NCBI GenBank assembly: GCA_029547185.1 | Contig: JAKPPU010000186.1 | Location: 1 to 64,000 of the forward strand | From: Deltaproteobacteria bacterium | GTDB lineage: Bacteria; Desulfobacterota; Desulfomonilia; UBA1062 | DNA: 64,000 nucleotides | Direction of reading: 5' to 3' | In this document: piece after piece, positions 54,555 to 63,447 of the stretch | How the letters are laid out: every line of letters begins with the position of its first letter | Numbering within the stretch: the stretch's first letter is position 1 | Position numbers and translations under genes: made by a program | The notes under the pieces: generated by a model | Databases searched by the model: none | Told to the model about the DNA's origin: nothing | What the model saw: only the letters and a program-made list of their open reading frames with translations

Positions 54555-57125
54555 TCACGATGTCTTTTTAACGCTGACAAATACATCCTCTACCCACCCC
54601 ATACCGGTCGGATCGTGCTTCTTTGCAATAGCAGGGTTCTTCTGCGGGATGAGGTCGCCGTCGCGGTAGCCGAAATTGGCAGCCACTTTCAGGTTCTTGG
54701 CCCGGTGCCCGATTCCGTGGAAGAGAAGTACGCAGTCTTCCCTGGCGATGCGTTTCGTCAGGTGGAGTGTTGCCTTCTGAGGTCTGGGCAGGTCCTTCAT
54801 GTACTTTGGATCGTTTTCCAGAATTACCTTGTCCCCTTCTTTCAGACCCAGCTTCGCAGCTGCCTTGGGGTTCATCCATACCGTGTGCATATGGTTCCGG
54901 ATGGTGATCTCCTTCAAGACCGGATTGTTAATGAAATTGGGGTCGGCGTGCATGTACCAGGGAGCCCTGGTAATGAGCAGGGAGAACTTGTAGTTCCCTG
55001 TGGCTTCATGCCAGCGGGGTGCCCAGATCGGCAGCGGGCTGTGACCGACTTCGGCAAACTCGTCAATGTACATCCTCACCCTTCCGTTGGGCTTCCCATA
55101 GCCGATCTGCTCGATATTCTTGTAGTTCGGGTAAGGCTTCTTGTCGATCCAGAAACCGCCCTTCTTCATGAAGTCGGCAGCGTTCTCGGCTATGCCCGCC
55201 TGTTTGACGGCCACGTCGCTCAAGTTTGTGGGGATCTTCTTATCCGGATTGCCGCTCCCGTCCGTGGTCCAGTATTTCGGGGCAAGGGCCAGGCCGATCT
55301 TCATGGCGAATCCACCCCAACCGATCTGGTCGCCCGGAGATTTCTGTACCGGAGTTCCGCCCACGATACAGGGATACTTGGGATAATAGAGACGCAGGTC
55401 CATCTTGGCCTCCTCGAACTGGTGAGGGGCCGGGACAACATAGTCACAGAAGTAGCCGAGGTCGTCGAGGTAGAGATTCCAATCGACAACGAGCTCCAGT
55501 TTGTCGGCTGCCTTCTCCATCATCTGCGACTGGATCATGGCGAAGAGTCCGCGGTGCGGGTTCCTGAAAAAGGCAACCTTGGCACGGTTGGTCTTGTAGA
55601 GGCCCCACCCCACCATGCCGTAGTGGCCGGGGGCGGAGAAATCCTTCTTGCGGTAGATGTTGTCTGTCACCGGGAATTCGTTGCGGAAATCTACCGGGTT
55701 TGCCGGCTGTTCGGGATAGGGTTCCACGGGAGGCGTTATATCGTCGATCCAGGGCATCTTCACATCGTGCAGGAGGAGCACGCCGCCTTCATGGTCTATG
55801 GACCCCGCCAGGGTGTTCAGTATATTGATGGCATGACGGAGCCTCCAGCTGTTCGCGTAGTTGGGGCCGGCGGCATCGCGCTTGTAGGTCGGGATCATGG
55901 CTTTCGGCGCTGCCGAAGCGAAATCCAGGGCGATCCTCTTGATGGCCGCGGCCGGCACCTCGCTGATCTTGGAGGCCCATTCCGGCGTATAGGTTTTCGT
56001 CCCTTCCTTGAGGAGCTGCATGACCGGCTTCGCACTGACGCCGTTCACCTTGAAGGGACCGCCTTCCATGGCCGGCGCATCGCATTCGTCGATGGCTTGC
56101 GCCTTCTTGGCTTTGGTGTTCCAGGCAAGGATCCTGCCGTCTTCGGCTTTCAGCACTGCCTTGGTCTTCACGTCCACCAGGGCAGCGGCGTCGCTGTACT
56201 TCTTGATGAACGACGCATTGTACTTTCCCGCCGCCAGGATTACATTGATCATCGCCAGAGCCACCGCCAGGTCGGTTCCCGGTTTGATGGCGTAGTATTC
56301 ACTGGCGAAATTGTCGGTCATGGGGGTCCTGACAGGATTGAACATGACGATCTTGCAGCCGTTCTTCTTTCCCGCAGCCCAGTGATTGAGCATGCCCGCC
56401 TTGCCGCACTTAGAGAAGGAGTCGAATCCGAACCAGATCTGATACTTGGCATTGTCATAGTCATATCCGCACACGTGGTGGCTGGGTGTGTAGCAGCTCG
56501 AATATACCTTGTTCGGCGGATTGGTCAGGGTCAGGCAGTTAATGTAGTAATGCGTGCCGAAGCACTCGGTGCGCTGGTCGCTCCGGGTGCAGCCGATGGA
56601 CTGACACAGCCTGTTCGTGTAAGGGTCGCCCGGGGATGCCATGAGGATCTCTCCGGGTTTGTACTTTTTCATGGCTTCGATGATTTCATTCACCGCGTCA
56701 TCCGTTTTCATCGTTATCCAGCCCGGATCGGAATCTGTTCCCTTTTTCGGGTTGGTTCTCTTCAGCGAGACCATCAGCCGGTCCGGGTCGTACATGGAAT
56801 CGACGAAACCCATGCTCTTGATGCAGAATTTTCCGTTGGAGACAGGGTCTTCCGGCCTTCCTTCGATAGTGATTGCACGCTCGACTCCGGTCGCAGGGTC
56901 TACGCCGACAATGATGTTGTAGGCACAGTCACATTCGCATGCGCGGGCGCAGACCTGCGGGACCTTTTTGGTGATCCGGTAGGGAAGCTTCTCCTGCGGA
57001 TGCTCGCCGAATGCCCATGCCGGCCTCAGGTTCCGGAAGGGAAAAGCGGAGGCGGCCACAGCAGCGCCGGTCGCCCCTGCCACTTTGAGAAATCGCCTTC
57101 GTGAAACTTTATTCTTGTTTTCCAT
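54555..57125 (-). CDS. Tat-exported molybdopterin oxidoreductase, catalytic subunit
   Basis: 856 residues of the DMSO reductase superfamily. It has a Tat signal SRRRFLKVAG (8-17) and a [4Fe-4S] site with Cys59, Cys63, Cys67 and a later GKFC. The region of the metal ligand contains RTECFGTHYY, where Cys is a candidate Mo/W ligand. The C-terminal cofactor domain ends with GIGHRAKN and FGYRDGD. The arrangement with DmsB-like and TorD-like proteins suggests a respiratory reductase or oxidase for a sulfur, arsenic or similar compound. The sequence alone does not identify the substrate. A sigma-54 promoter lies upstream. Confidence 0.92.
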   Translation of the reverse strand: MENKNKVSRRRFLKVAGATGAAVAASAFPFRNLRPAWAFGEHPQEKLPYRITKKVPQVCARACECDCAYNIIVGVDPATGVERAITIEGRPEDPVSNGKFCIKSMGFVDSMYDPDRLMVSLKRTNPKKGTDSDPGWITMKTDDAVNEIIEAMKKYKPGEILMASPGDPYTNRLCQSIGCTRSDQRTECFGTHYYINCLTLTNPPNKVYSSCYTPSHHVCGYDYDNAKYQIWFGFDSFSKCGKAGMLNHWAAGKKNGCKIVMFNPVRTPMTDNFASEYYAIKPGTDLAVALAMINVILAAGKYNASFIKKYSDAAALVDVKTKAVLKAEDGRILAWNTKAKKAQAIDECDAPAMEGGPFKVNGVSAKPVMQLLKEGTKTYTPEWASKISEVPAAAIKRIALDFASAAPKAMIPTYKRDAAGPNYANSWRLRHAINILNTLAGSIDHEGGVLLLHDVKMPWIDDITPPVEPYPEQPANPVDFRNEFPVTDNIYRKKDFSAPGHYGMVGWGLYKTNRAKVAFFRNPHRGLFAMIQSQMMEKAADKLELVVDWNLYLDDLGYFCDYVVPAPHQFEEAKMDLRLYYPKYPCIVGGTPVQKSPGDQIGWGGFAMKIGLALAPKYWTTDGSGNPDKKIPTNLSDVAVKQAGIAENAADFMKKGGFWIDKKPYPNYKNIEQIGYGKPNGRVRMYIDEFAEVGHSPLPIWAPRWHEATGNYKFSLLITRAPWYMHADPNFINNPVLKEITIRNHMHTVWMNPKAAAKLGLKEGDKVILENDPKYMKDLPRPQKATLHLTKRIAREDCVLLFHGIGHRAKNLKVAANFGYRDGDLIPQKNPAIAKKHDPTGMGWVEDVFVSVKKTS

Positions 57126-57732
57126 TTTTTAACCTCTCACCTCGTTTGTTAGAAAATGATGTTCATTGTTCATTTGTCATTCTGTCCTCTTTCCCACAAA
57201 CATCCCTGCTTGCCCGACCACCTGCCTTTCCCCAGGGAGAAAACCTGGTGTGCAATTATTCCTTTCGCAGCATACTAACGCTATAATTTTCATGCGGGCA
57301 TCTGAAGAGCATGGATCGTGCCAACGAGATCATTCTCAGATTCATCACTCAATCAAAGAGTTAGCTAATATGCTCTGAAATGAATCATTTAGGGGGCATT
57401 CAAATGTTTGCAAATTTCACAAAAAATATTTATAATTTTCAAAAGGCGGTAAAAAGGATTCCACAGGTTGGAAAATCTCAATCATCTGGGAGCTTAAAGG
57501 AGCAGCGGTTCATGTGGGATTCGGGATTTTCAAGGAAGCAGTCGAGTTTTCCTGAACGGCAATATCACATTTCACAGGACAAGCTGAAACTCACGGAGAG
57601 CATTACCCTGTCGTTGCGCGGGAAACGCGCAGATATGCCTGTGTCCCCTGGATGATATGATGCCGATGGGATCATACGCTTAACCGGGTATGGCTGGTTG
57701 ACGAAAGAAGATACTGCCTGCAAAGGAGCCTC
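57126..57732. other. Divergent regulatory region of the molybdoenzyme operon and two-component genes
   Basis: Non-coding, AT-rich at 57160-57480. It holds a sigma-54 promoter for the minus-strand operon (57309-57323), about 180 bases of leader, and a region beyond the promoter (57330-57480) where activator sites would be expected; no clear palindrome was found there. The kinase gene's ribosome site is AAAGGAGCC near 57720. Open frames here have no recognisable relatives. Confidence 0.6.
57309..57323 (-). promoter_or_regulatory. Sigma-54 promoter of the molybdoenzyme operon
   Basis: Minus-strand TGGCACGATCCATGC matches TGGCACG-N4-TTGC at every position but one (A for the first T of the -12 element), with the required GG/GC spacing. 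Transcription would begin near 57297. An NtrC-type activator is encoded next door. Confidence 0.75.
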
Positions 57733-58938
57733 ATGCCGGAAAAGCTTTCGTATGCCGAATTGCTCAAGAGAGTGGAGGAACTGGAGGCGAGAAAAGAAGC
57801 TCGACAGAACCCTGCCCGAGGCGACTGCGGGGATGAAGGACTTCCCGGGAAGGGCGAGCGGCACTTCCGCGATCTGGTGGAAAACTCACCCACGGGCATC
57901 TCCATCGTCCAGGACGATATGGTCGTATACAGAAACCCGGAGCAGGTGAGGATCTTCGGCCCTTTAAAGGATGGACCCCGCCCTTCGATATATGAAAGAA
58001 TACATCCCGATGACGGGGAAAAGCTCGGCGAAATGCTTCGATCGACCCTTTCAGGCCATGCCCCGAGCGAGGGCGTCGATCTCAGGTTCATCCGCCTCAT
58101 GGGGGAAACGACGGGCGAACTGTCCATGAAATGGCTCCACTGCCGGTCAAACCTCATCGAGCACCAGGGGAGGATGGCCGTACTGATCAACATGCTGGAC
58201 GTGACCAAGACCAAGGAAATGGAGCGTCTCTTGAACATACAGGACAGGATGACGTCCCTGGGGCACGTGGCTGCAGGCATCGCCCACGATATCCGCAACC
58301 CTCTCTCGGGGATAAACATCTATCTCGATACCGCCGAGCAGATTCTGGAAAAAGGAGGAGGCAGAGAGAGCCTGAAGGAGGTTCTCGAAAAGATCCAGGT
58401 CGCCTCGTCCAAGATAGAATCCGTCATCAAGAGAGTCCTGGACTTCTCCAGACCTTCCGAGCCGAAGCTCACGGCAGTTCATATCAGCAAACCCATAGAA
58501 GAGGCTCTGGAGCTCTCCTCAGTCCTGCTCAGAAAGACCGGGATCGAGCTCATAACGGATCATGCCGAGAACCTTCCCCCGTGCATCGCCGATTCCCAGC
58601 TTATCGAGCAGGTGATCCTCAACCTCATCACGAATGCTGCCGAGGCAATGACTGAAATGAAATCGGGAAAGAAGATAAAGCTCGGCACATCCCTCAAAGA
58701 TGACACGATCATTGTCTCCATAGAGGATTCGGGCCCCGGCGTGCCGTCCGACCTTGCTCAGAAGATCTTCGAACCGTTCCTTACGACCAAGAGGAACTCA
58801 ACCGGCATCGGCTTGAGCCTCTGCCAGCGGATTATCAACGATCACGGAGGGATCTTGAGCGTTGCTCCCGGCACATTGGGCGGAGCCGGCTTCTCCTTCA
58901 CGGTGCCGGTGAGTAGAAGACAGGAGGAAGCACCGTGA
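57733..58938 (+). CDS. Cytoplasmic PAS-domain sensor histidine kinase
   Basis: 401 residues with no membrane segment. A short coiled coil (LLKRVEELEARKEARQ) is followed by a PAS domain (about 40-160). The phosphorylated His185 is in AGIAHDIRNPLSG, and the ATPase domain has NLITNAAEAM, DSGPGVP and STGIGLSLCQ. It is of NtrB type and would phosphorylate the sigma-54 activator whose gene overlaps its end. Being cytoplasmic, it senses an internal signal through PAS. The ATG follows AAAGGAGCCTC. Confidence 0.93.
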   Translation: MPEKLSYAELLKRVEELEARKEARQNPARGDCGDEGLPGKGERHFRDLVENSPTGISIVQDDMVVYRNPEQVRIFGPLKDGPRPSIYERIHPDDGEKLGEMLRSTLSGHAPSEGVDLRFIRLMGETTGELSMKWLHCRSNLIEHQGRMAVLINMLDVTKTKEMERLLNIQDRMTSLGHVAAGIAHDIRNPLSGINIYLDTAEQILEKGGGRESLKEVLEKIQVASSKIESVIKRVLDFSRPSEPKLTAVHISKPIEEALELSSVLLRKTGIELITDHAENLPPCIADSQLIEQVILNLITNAAEAMTEMKSGKKIKLGTSLKDDTIIVSIEDSGPGVPSDLAQKIFEPFLTTKRNSTGIGLSLCQRIINDHGGILSVAPGTLGGAGFSFTVPVSRRQEEAP

Positions 58939-60323
58939 AGTTCTCCCTTGTCCTCATCGACGATGAGAAGATGATCAGGGATGGAATCGGTATGGCCCTG
59001 GCCTCTGAATACGATATCCGGACCTTTGCCGCTGCAGAGGAGGCCTTCGATGCAATCAGCGCCGTCCCTCCCGACCTTGTCCTGCTCGATATCGAGCTTC
59101 CGGGCATGAGCGGCATCGAGGCGCTGACCAGGATCAAAGAGCTCTACCCCGAGGTGCTCGTGATCATGATCACTGCAAACGAGGATATCAAGACCGTCAT
59201 ATCTGCCATGAAGCTCGGGGCATACGACTATGTACTGAAGCCCATCGTCATGGGAGGATTGAAGGTGGCCATACACAATGCCCTGGAGACCATCCGCCTC
59301 AGAAAAGAAGTGAGGCTGCTTCAGGAAAGCCACCTGAAAGAAAATCTGCCCTTCTTCATTGCACAGAGCAACGAGATTCAGGAGGTCATGGAATTCATCA
59401 CCCGGGCAGCAGAGAGCCCTGATGCACCCATACTCATCCTGGGCGAGACCGGAACGGGCAAGGAGCTTATCGCACGGGCCATTCACTACCGGAGCCCGAA
59501 TTTCAAGGGCCCCTTTCTCACGCTCAACTGTGCAGCCATCCCCAAGGATCTCATCGAGAGCGAGCTCTTCGGTTATGAAAAGGGCGCCTTCAGCGGTGCG
59601 GAATCTTCAGGGAAAAGGGGCCTCATCGAAGAATCGGCGGATGGGACCCTGTTCCTCGACGAGGTGGGCGACCTGAGCCCCCAGGCCCAGGCAAAGCTCC
59701 TGCGTTTTCTGGAAGACGGGGAATTCTACCGCGTGGGTTCCACCCAGAAGCGCCATATCCGCACCCGGATCGTGTCCGCGACGAACAAGGACTTGGCCGG
59801 GATGATGGAGGAGGGCTCATTCAGGCACGATCTGTACTTCCGGCTCGGCGTGGTGACCGTCCATATCCCCTCTCTCAATGAGCGCAGGAAGGACATCATT
59901 CCCCTGGCTCAGCATTTTCTCGTTCTCTACAGCAACAAATATCATAAGAAGTTCAACAAGATATCAAATGAAGCCAGGAAGGCCCTCGAGGAGCATGTCT
60001 GGGTGGGCAATGTGCGGGAGCTCAGAAATCTCATCGAACGGGGCGTGCTCATCGGGAAAGGCCCCGAGCTCAAGCTTGAGGATATGGGCATGAACATGCC
60101 CTGCAAAGGAAGAGACAAAGGCGCCGCCGGGAACGCTTCCTTCCCCGGCGAAGATCCCGTCATCCCGGCTGAGGGCTTCGACCTCATGAAAGCGATCGAG
60201 GAATATGAGAGACGCTACATCAGGGCTGCCCTCAAGTATGCGGAAGGCAACGAGAGCAAGGCCGCCAGACTCCTCCGCATGAACAACTGCACCTTCCGCT
60301 ACCAGAGAAAAAAGATCCTCTAG
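58935..60323 (+). CDS. NtrC-type sigma-54-dependent response regulator (GAFSGA variant)
   Basis: 462 residues. The receiver domain has Asp52 as phosphoacceptor (LVLLDIELPG). The AAA+ domain has Walker A GETGTGKE near 173, the sigma-54 contact loop, and Walker B TLFLDEVGDLS. The loop reads GAFSGA instead of the usual GAFTGA. A FIS-like helix-turn-helix closes the protein (AEGNESKAARLLRMNNCTFR), slightly atypical after the second helix. It starts with GTG overlapping the kinase stop. The obvious target is the sigma-54 promoter of the molybdoenzyme operon. Confidence 0.94.
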   Translation: MKFSLVLIDDEKMIRDGIGMALASEYDIRTFAAAEEAFDAISAVPPDLVLLDIELPGMSGIEALTRIKELYPEVLVIMITANEDIKTVISAMKLGAYDYVLKPIVMGGLKVAIHNALETIRLRKEVRLLQESHLKENLPFFIAQSNEIQEVMEFITRAAESPDAPILILGETGTGKELIARAIHYRSPNFKGPFLTLNCAAIPKDLIESELFGYEKGAFSGAESSGKRGLIEESADGTLFLDEVGDLSPQAQAKLLRFLEDGEFYRVGSTQKRHIRTRIVSATNKDLAGMMEEGSFRHDLYFRLGVVTVHIPSLNERRKDIIPLAQHFLVLYSNKYHKKFNKISNEARKALEEHVWVGNVRELRNLIERGVLIGKGPELKLEDMGMNMPCKGRDKGAAGNASFPGEDPVIPAEGFDLMKAIEEYERRYIRAALKYAEGNESKAARLLRMNNCTFRYQRKKIL

Positions 60324-60467
60324 CCTTTCCGGCCCCGTTTGAGCTTTTGAAAAATTGCGAGGGAGTTTTGTAATTTTACAATAATTTCAGAGTCGGAAAT
60401 ATTACCCTCTTCCATAGCAGATCAGTTAACGGATTGAATGGACAAGAGATATTATCCTGTGTACATT

Positions 60468-60482
60468 TGGCATGCCCTATGC
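60468..60482 (+). promoter_or_regulatory. Sigma-54-like promoter before the receiver gene
   Basis: TGGCATGCCCTATGC fits TGGCACG-N4-TTGC with two changes and correct spacing. A start near 60494 would leave a leader of about 17 bases that still contains AAAGGGA. This may make the receiver gene another target of the NtrC-type activator. Confidence 0.45.
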
Positions 60483-60510
60483 TGCCAATCCCATTCAAAG
60501 GGAAAAACCG

Positions 60511-60900
60511 ATGAGATCGTTTGAAGAGATCAGGGACAAGAAGATCCTTCTCATTGATGATGATGAGACTATCAGGGATTCCCTCAAGATGTTCTTTTCC
60601 GGGGAAGGCATTCACATCGACACTGCGGAAACCGCGGAAGAAGGAATCCATGCCCTCGAAAAGCAGAGCTATGACATCATCGTCACCGACTACAAGCTCC
60701 CCGGCATGGACGGCCTGACTTTTCTCAGGCACATTTGTGATCTCTGCCCCGATGCCTTCAAGATCCTCATGACCGCATACGGAAGCAATGAATTGCTCGC
60801 GGCTGCATCCGAGACCGGAGTGGACGAATACCTGGAGAAGCCGTTCAATGCAAGGATCTTCAGGCGCTCCCTGAAAAGGTTCGTGGGAAAAAGGAGATAG
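60511..60900 (+). CDS. Single-domain response regulator (CheY-like)
   Basis: 129 residues, receiver domain only. Acidic pocket Asp16/Asp17 (LLIDDDE), phosphoacceptor Asp60 (VTDYKLPG), the threonine in LMTAYGS, and the lysine in EKPF are all present. There is no output domain, so it acts by protein contact or as a phosphate sink. The ATG at 60511 follows AAAGGGA; the frame is open 13 codons earlier, but that region contains the sigma-54-like site. It follows the NtrC-type regulator on the same strand. Confidence 0.88.
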   Translation: MRSFEEIRDKKILLIDDDETIRDSLKMFFSGEGIHIDTAETAEEGIHALEKQSYDIIVTDYKLPGMDGLTFLRHICDLCPDAFKILMTAYGSNELLAAASETGVDEYLEKPFNARIFRRSLKRFVGKRR

Positions 60901-60944
60901 GGAGCTGCATCAATCGGACGATGCCTCTGTCTCGCGCCGGGCAC

Positions 60945-61250
60945 AGACGGTGCCGAAGGTAGCTGCCCTTGAGCACGCCGGCCTTCAGCCCATTGACGCC
61001 CGTGAAGCCGTCTTCCTCATCAACGGTGAACAGGGCCTCGATGGGGCCGTGCTCGATATCCTTGTCCTGCAGCAGCGCCATGATGATCGCCACGCCGATG
61101 CCGTCGTCCGCACCCGGCGTGGTGCGGTCCGCCGTCAGATAGCCGCCCTTGACATAGGCGGTGATCTGATCTTTCAAAAAGTCCTGGGGCTTGTCGGCAG
61201 TCGCCTGGGGGACCATGTCCATGTGTGCCTGGAGCACCACGCAGCGGCGG
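60945..61250 (-). pseudogene. Fragment of aminoacyl-histidine dipeptidase (PepD, M20 family)
   Basis: About 100 codons match an internal part of PepD: VVLQAHMDMVPQ with a zinc-ligand His, TPGADDGIGVAIIMALL, EHGPIEALFTVDEEDGFTGV. The full enzyme has about 480 residues; both ends are missing, with a stop just upstream and divergence after LKAGVLKGSY. No start or ribosome site makes sense. It is a relic of a deleted gene, indicating past rearrangement between the receiver gene and the transporter. Confidence 0.8.
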
Positions 61251-61344
61251 TTTTCATCTCATCGATTATCTTGACTGATCACATCAGGTGTGACAATGAA
61301 CCTGTATATAAAAGCAAGGGTTCGGCTTCATGCCGGAGGAAAGA

Positions 61345-61360
61345 GATGGTCGGGCCGCCA
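61345..61360 (+). repeat. 16-bp repeat GATGGTCGGGCCGCCA, copy 1
   Basis: First of three exact copies in 2.2 kb; the others are at 63015-63030 and 63503-63518 on the minus strand. It partly forms the terminator stem. Confidence 0.7.
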
Positions 61361-61394
61361 TCCGTTACAGACGGGTGGCGGCTCTTCTTTTATA
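61354..61394 (+). terminator. Intrinsic terminator
   Basis: A 12-bp stem with one G-U pair (GCCGCCATCCGT with ACGGGTGGCGGC, 5-base loop) is followed by TCTTCTTTTAT. It would end plus-strand transcripts before the transporter unit. Its left arm overlaps the 16-bp repeat. Confidence 0.65.
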
Positions 61395-61432
61395 TCGATG
61401 ACCGATGACAATCTGTACAGTGGAGGAAGCTT

Positions 61433-61600
61433 ATGAAAGCCAAGGATGTGATGGCGCCCTTGAAGGTTCATCCCTTGCCGGGAGACGGCTTCGAGGAGTT
61501 TGCCTCCGCCACACGAGAGGCGAGAGCCTGGGAGAAGACATGCGGGGTGAGGTCTCTCTCTGTTTTTGCCATTGCCGATAGCCTGTTCGGAGGTAAATAA
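61433..61600 (+). CDS. Small ORF (55 aa) coupled to the transporter gene
   Basis: ATG follows TGGAGGAAGCTT, a good ribosome site, and the frame ends in TAATG, sharing one base with the transporter start. The first residues, MKAKDVMAPL, resemble the opening of CBS-domain proteins, but the frame is far too short for one. The rest (GFEEFASATREARAWEK) has no known relative. It may be a truncated CBS gene or a true small regulator of the transporter. Confidence 0.5.
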   Translation: MKAKDVMAPLKVHPLPGDGFEEFASATREARAWEKTCGVRSLSVFAIADSLFGGK

Positions 61601-62940
61601 TGCAGGATCCTCAAGCTGCTTTCTGGGTGGCTACGTCCATCTTTGTCCTGGCCTATGCCTTGATCGTCTCAGAAAAGATCCATAAGACCATCGTCGCCCT
61701 CTCAGGTGCAGCCCTGATGATTCTCCTGGGAATAGTAACCCAGGAGGAGGCATTCTCCTCGGTTGAGCTCGGAGTGGACTGGAACGTCATCTTCCTGCTC
61801 TTCTCGATGATGGTGATCATCAACATCATGCGGCCCACCGGCATCTTCGAGTATATCGCCATCAAGAGCGCCAAATTAGCCAAAGGCAGACCGTTCATGA
61901 TCATGGCTGTCTTCTCCGTGGTGACAGCCGTACTGTCCGCACTTCTCGACAATGTGACCACGGTCCTGCTCATCGCACCCGTCACCATGCTCGTCTGCGA
62001 TGCCCTCGATCTGGACGCCGTACCCTTTCTCATCACCGAGGCCCTGGCATCGAACATCGGGGGAACGGCGACTCTCATCGGCGACCCGCCCAACATCATG
62101 ATCGCCTCGAAAGCGGGCCTGAGCTTCATGGACTTCATCTACAACCTCGCACCGGTCGTCATCCTGATCATGGCGGCATATATCATCAGCATCAGGTTCA
62201 TCTTCGGCAAGAAGATGACCGTGAGAGAGGAGCTTCGTGAGCGCATCATGGCTATGGACGAGCGTGAGGCGATAAAAGATCCTGTCCTCATAAGAAAGTC
62301 CCTCATTGTACTGGCGCTCACGATGACCGGCTTCATGCTCCATGGCGCGCTCCATTTGGAGCCGGCAACCATCGCCCTTTTCGGCGCTTCGGTCCTCCTG
62401 CTCGTCTCAGGCATGAAGGAGCCGCATCACATCTTCTCTGAAGTGGAGTGGTCGACGCTCTTCTTCTTTATCGGTCTGTTCATCGTCATCGGCGGCGTGG
62501 TAAAGGTGGGGCTCATATCCTGGATGTCGGTCAAGATGCTGGAGATCACTCAGGGCAATCTCTTCGGTACGAGCATGATCATCATGTGGTTCTCCGCCTT
62601 TGCCTCGGCGTTCATCGACAACATACCCTATGTGGCGACGATGAATCCGCTCATCATCGACATGGCAAAACAGCTCTGGCCCGATCTTCAGGGCGCAGCC
62701 CTTCTCAAGCATGCTGACCTGATGCCGATCTGGTGGTCTCTCGCCTTGGGGGCATGCCTTGGCGGCAACGGCACGGTCATCGGTGCCTCTGCCAATGTGA
62801 TCGTGGTGTGCATGGCGGAAAAGATGAGAAAACCCATCTCGTTCATGAAGTTCATGCTCTACGGCATGCCGCTCATGATCGAGTCTGTCTTCATCTCCAT
62901 GATCTATGTCTGGCTGAGGTATTACGTTCTCCACTTCTGA
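61600..62940 (+). CDS. ArsB/NhaD-type ion transporter (IT superfamily)
   Basis: 446 residues with about 11-12 membrane segments. Inverted-repeat signatures of the ion-transporter superfamily: LSALLDNVTTVLLIAPV with GGTATLIGDPPNIMI in the first half, and SAFIDNIPYVATMNPLI with GACLGGNGTVIGASANVI in the second. This group includes the arsenite pump ArsB, sodium/proton antiporter NhaD and dicarboxylate carriers; the ion is not evident here. The ATG has GGAGG upstream within the small ORF. No arsenic-resistance genes lie nearby, so a sodium/proton role is at least as likely. Confidence 0.88.
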   Translation: MQDPQAAFWVATSIFVLAYALIVSEKIHKTIVALSGAALMILLGIVTQEEAFSSVELGVDWNVIFLLFSMMVIINIMRPTGIFEYIAIKSAKLAKGRPFMIMAVFSVVTAVLSALLDNVTTVLLIAPVTMLVCDALDLDAVPFLITEALASNIGGTATLIGDPPNIMIASKAGLSFMDFIYNLAPVVILIMAAYIISIRFIFGKKMTVREELRERIMAMDEREAIKDPVLIRKSLIVLALTMTGFMLHGALHLEPATIALFGASVLLLVSGMKEPHHIFSEVEWSTLFFFIGLFIVIGGVVKVGLISWMSVKMLEITQGNLFGTSMIIMWFSAFASAFIDNIPYVATMNPLIIDMAKQLWPDLQGAALLKHADLMPIWWSLALGACLGGNGTVIGASANVIVVCMAEKMRKPISFMKFMLYGMPLMIESVFISMIYVWLRYYVLHF

Positions 62941-63014
62941 TTCGTATCACGGATACACTCAGAAACGGCGTCCCCCGGCAGACGGATGGATGCCTGTGGA
63001 GAGCAGGTTCCCTT

Positions 63015-63030
63015 TGGCGGCCCGACCATC
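63015..63030 (-). repeat. 16-bp repeat, copy 2
   Basis: Exact copy of GATGGTCGGGCCGCCA on the minus strand, in the gap after the transporter gene. Confidence 0.7.
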
Positions 63031-63099
63031 CCCCTGTCCTGCAGCGACCGGCCCTCGGGTCACTGCACTCTTACGCCTGAGAGATCAGTTTGTAATTTT

Positions 63100-63447
63100 C
63101 TAATGCAGCCTGACCCTTATCGCCTGGGCAACAACCCAGAAAAAGCCTGACATGGCGACTACTCCGATCGAATAGTTCAGCCAGTCCCTGATAGTCGCCG
63201 GCTTATTGTCGGCAGTCTGCCCATGGTACACTCTGATATCAATGAAGCGGAGCACGATGAGCCCCGCCACGGCAAGCCAGAAGACAACATTCAGAAGAGA
63301 GGCCTGGCTCGGGGACCCGATGATTATCAGGATTAAAAGCAAGAACAGGAGCATGCCGCCGAGAGTCTTGCAGGTGAGACGCACAACGCGTGCGAGAGTT
63401 CCGGTGTTTTCTCTTTGGGAGAAGTCCTGACGCGTATCACTATTCAT
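63100..63447 (-). CDS. Small membrane protein, function unknown
   Basis: 115 residues with three hydrophobic segments (GGMLLFLLLILIII, NVVFWLAVAGLIVLRFI, YSIGVVAMSGFFWVVAQAI). The ATG follows CTGGAGGCGGTC, a very good ribosome site; the frame extends 32 codons earlier with no good start. No domain is recognised. It lies convergent with the transporter gene and is flanked by two copies of the 16-bp repeat. Confidence 0.75.
   Translation of the reverse strand: MNSDTRQDFSQRENTGTLARVVRLTCKTLGGMLLFLLLILIIIGSPSQASLLNVVFWLAVAGLIVLRFIDIRVYHGQTADNKPATIRDWLNYSIGVVAMSGFFWVVAQAIRVRLH

Noticed and set aside
54510..57104. Very long open frame (864 codons) opposite the molybdoenzyme gene
   Set aside because: It mirrors the codon pattern of the real gene on the other strand. 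The opposite frame has a Tat signal, cluster cysteines and a ribosome site, this one none.
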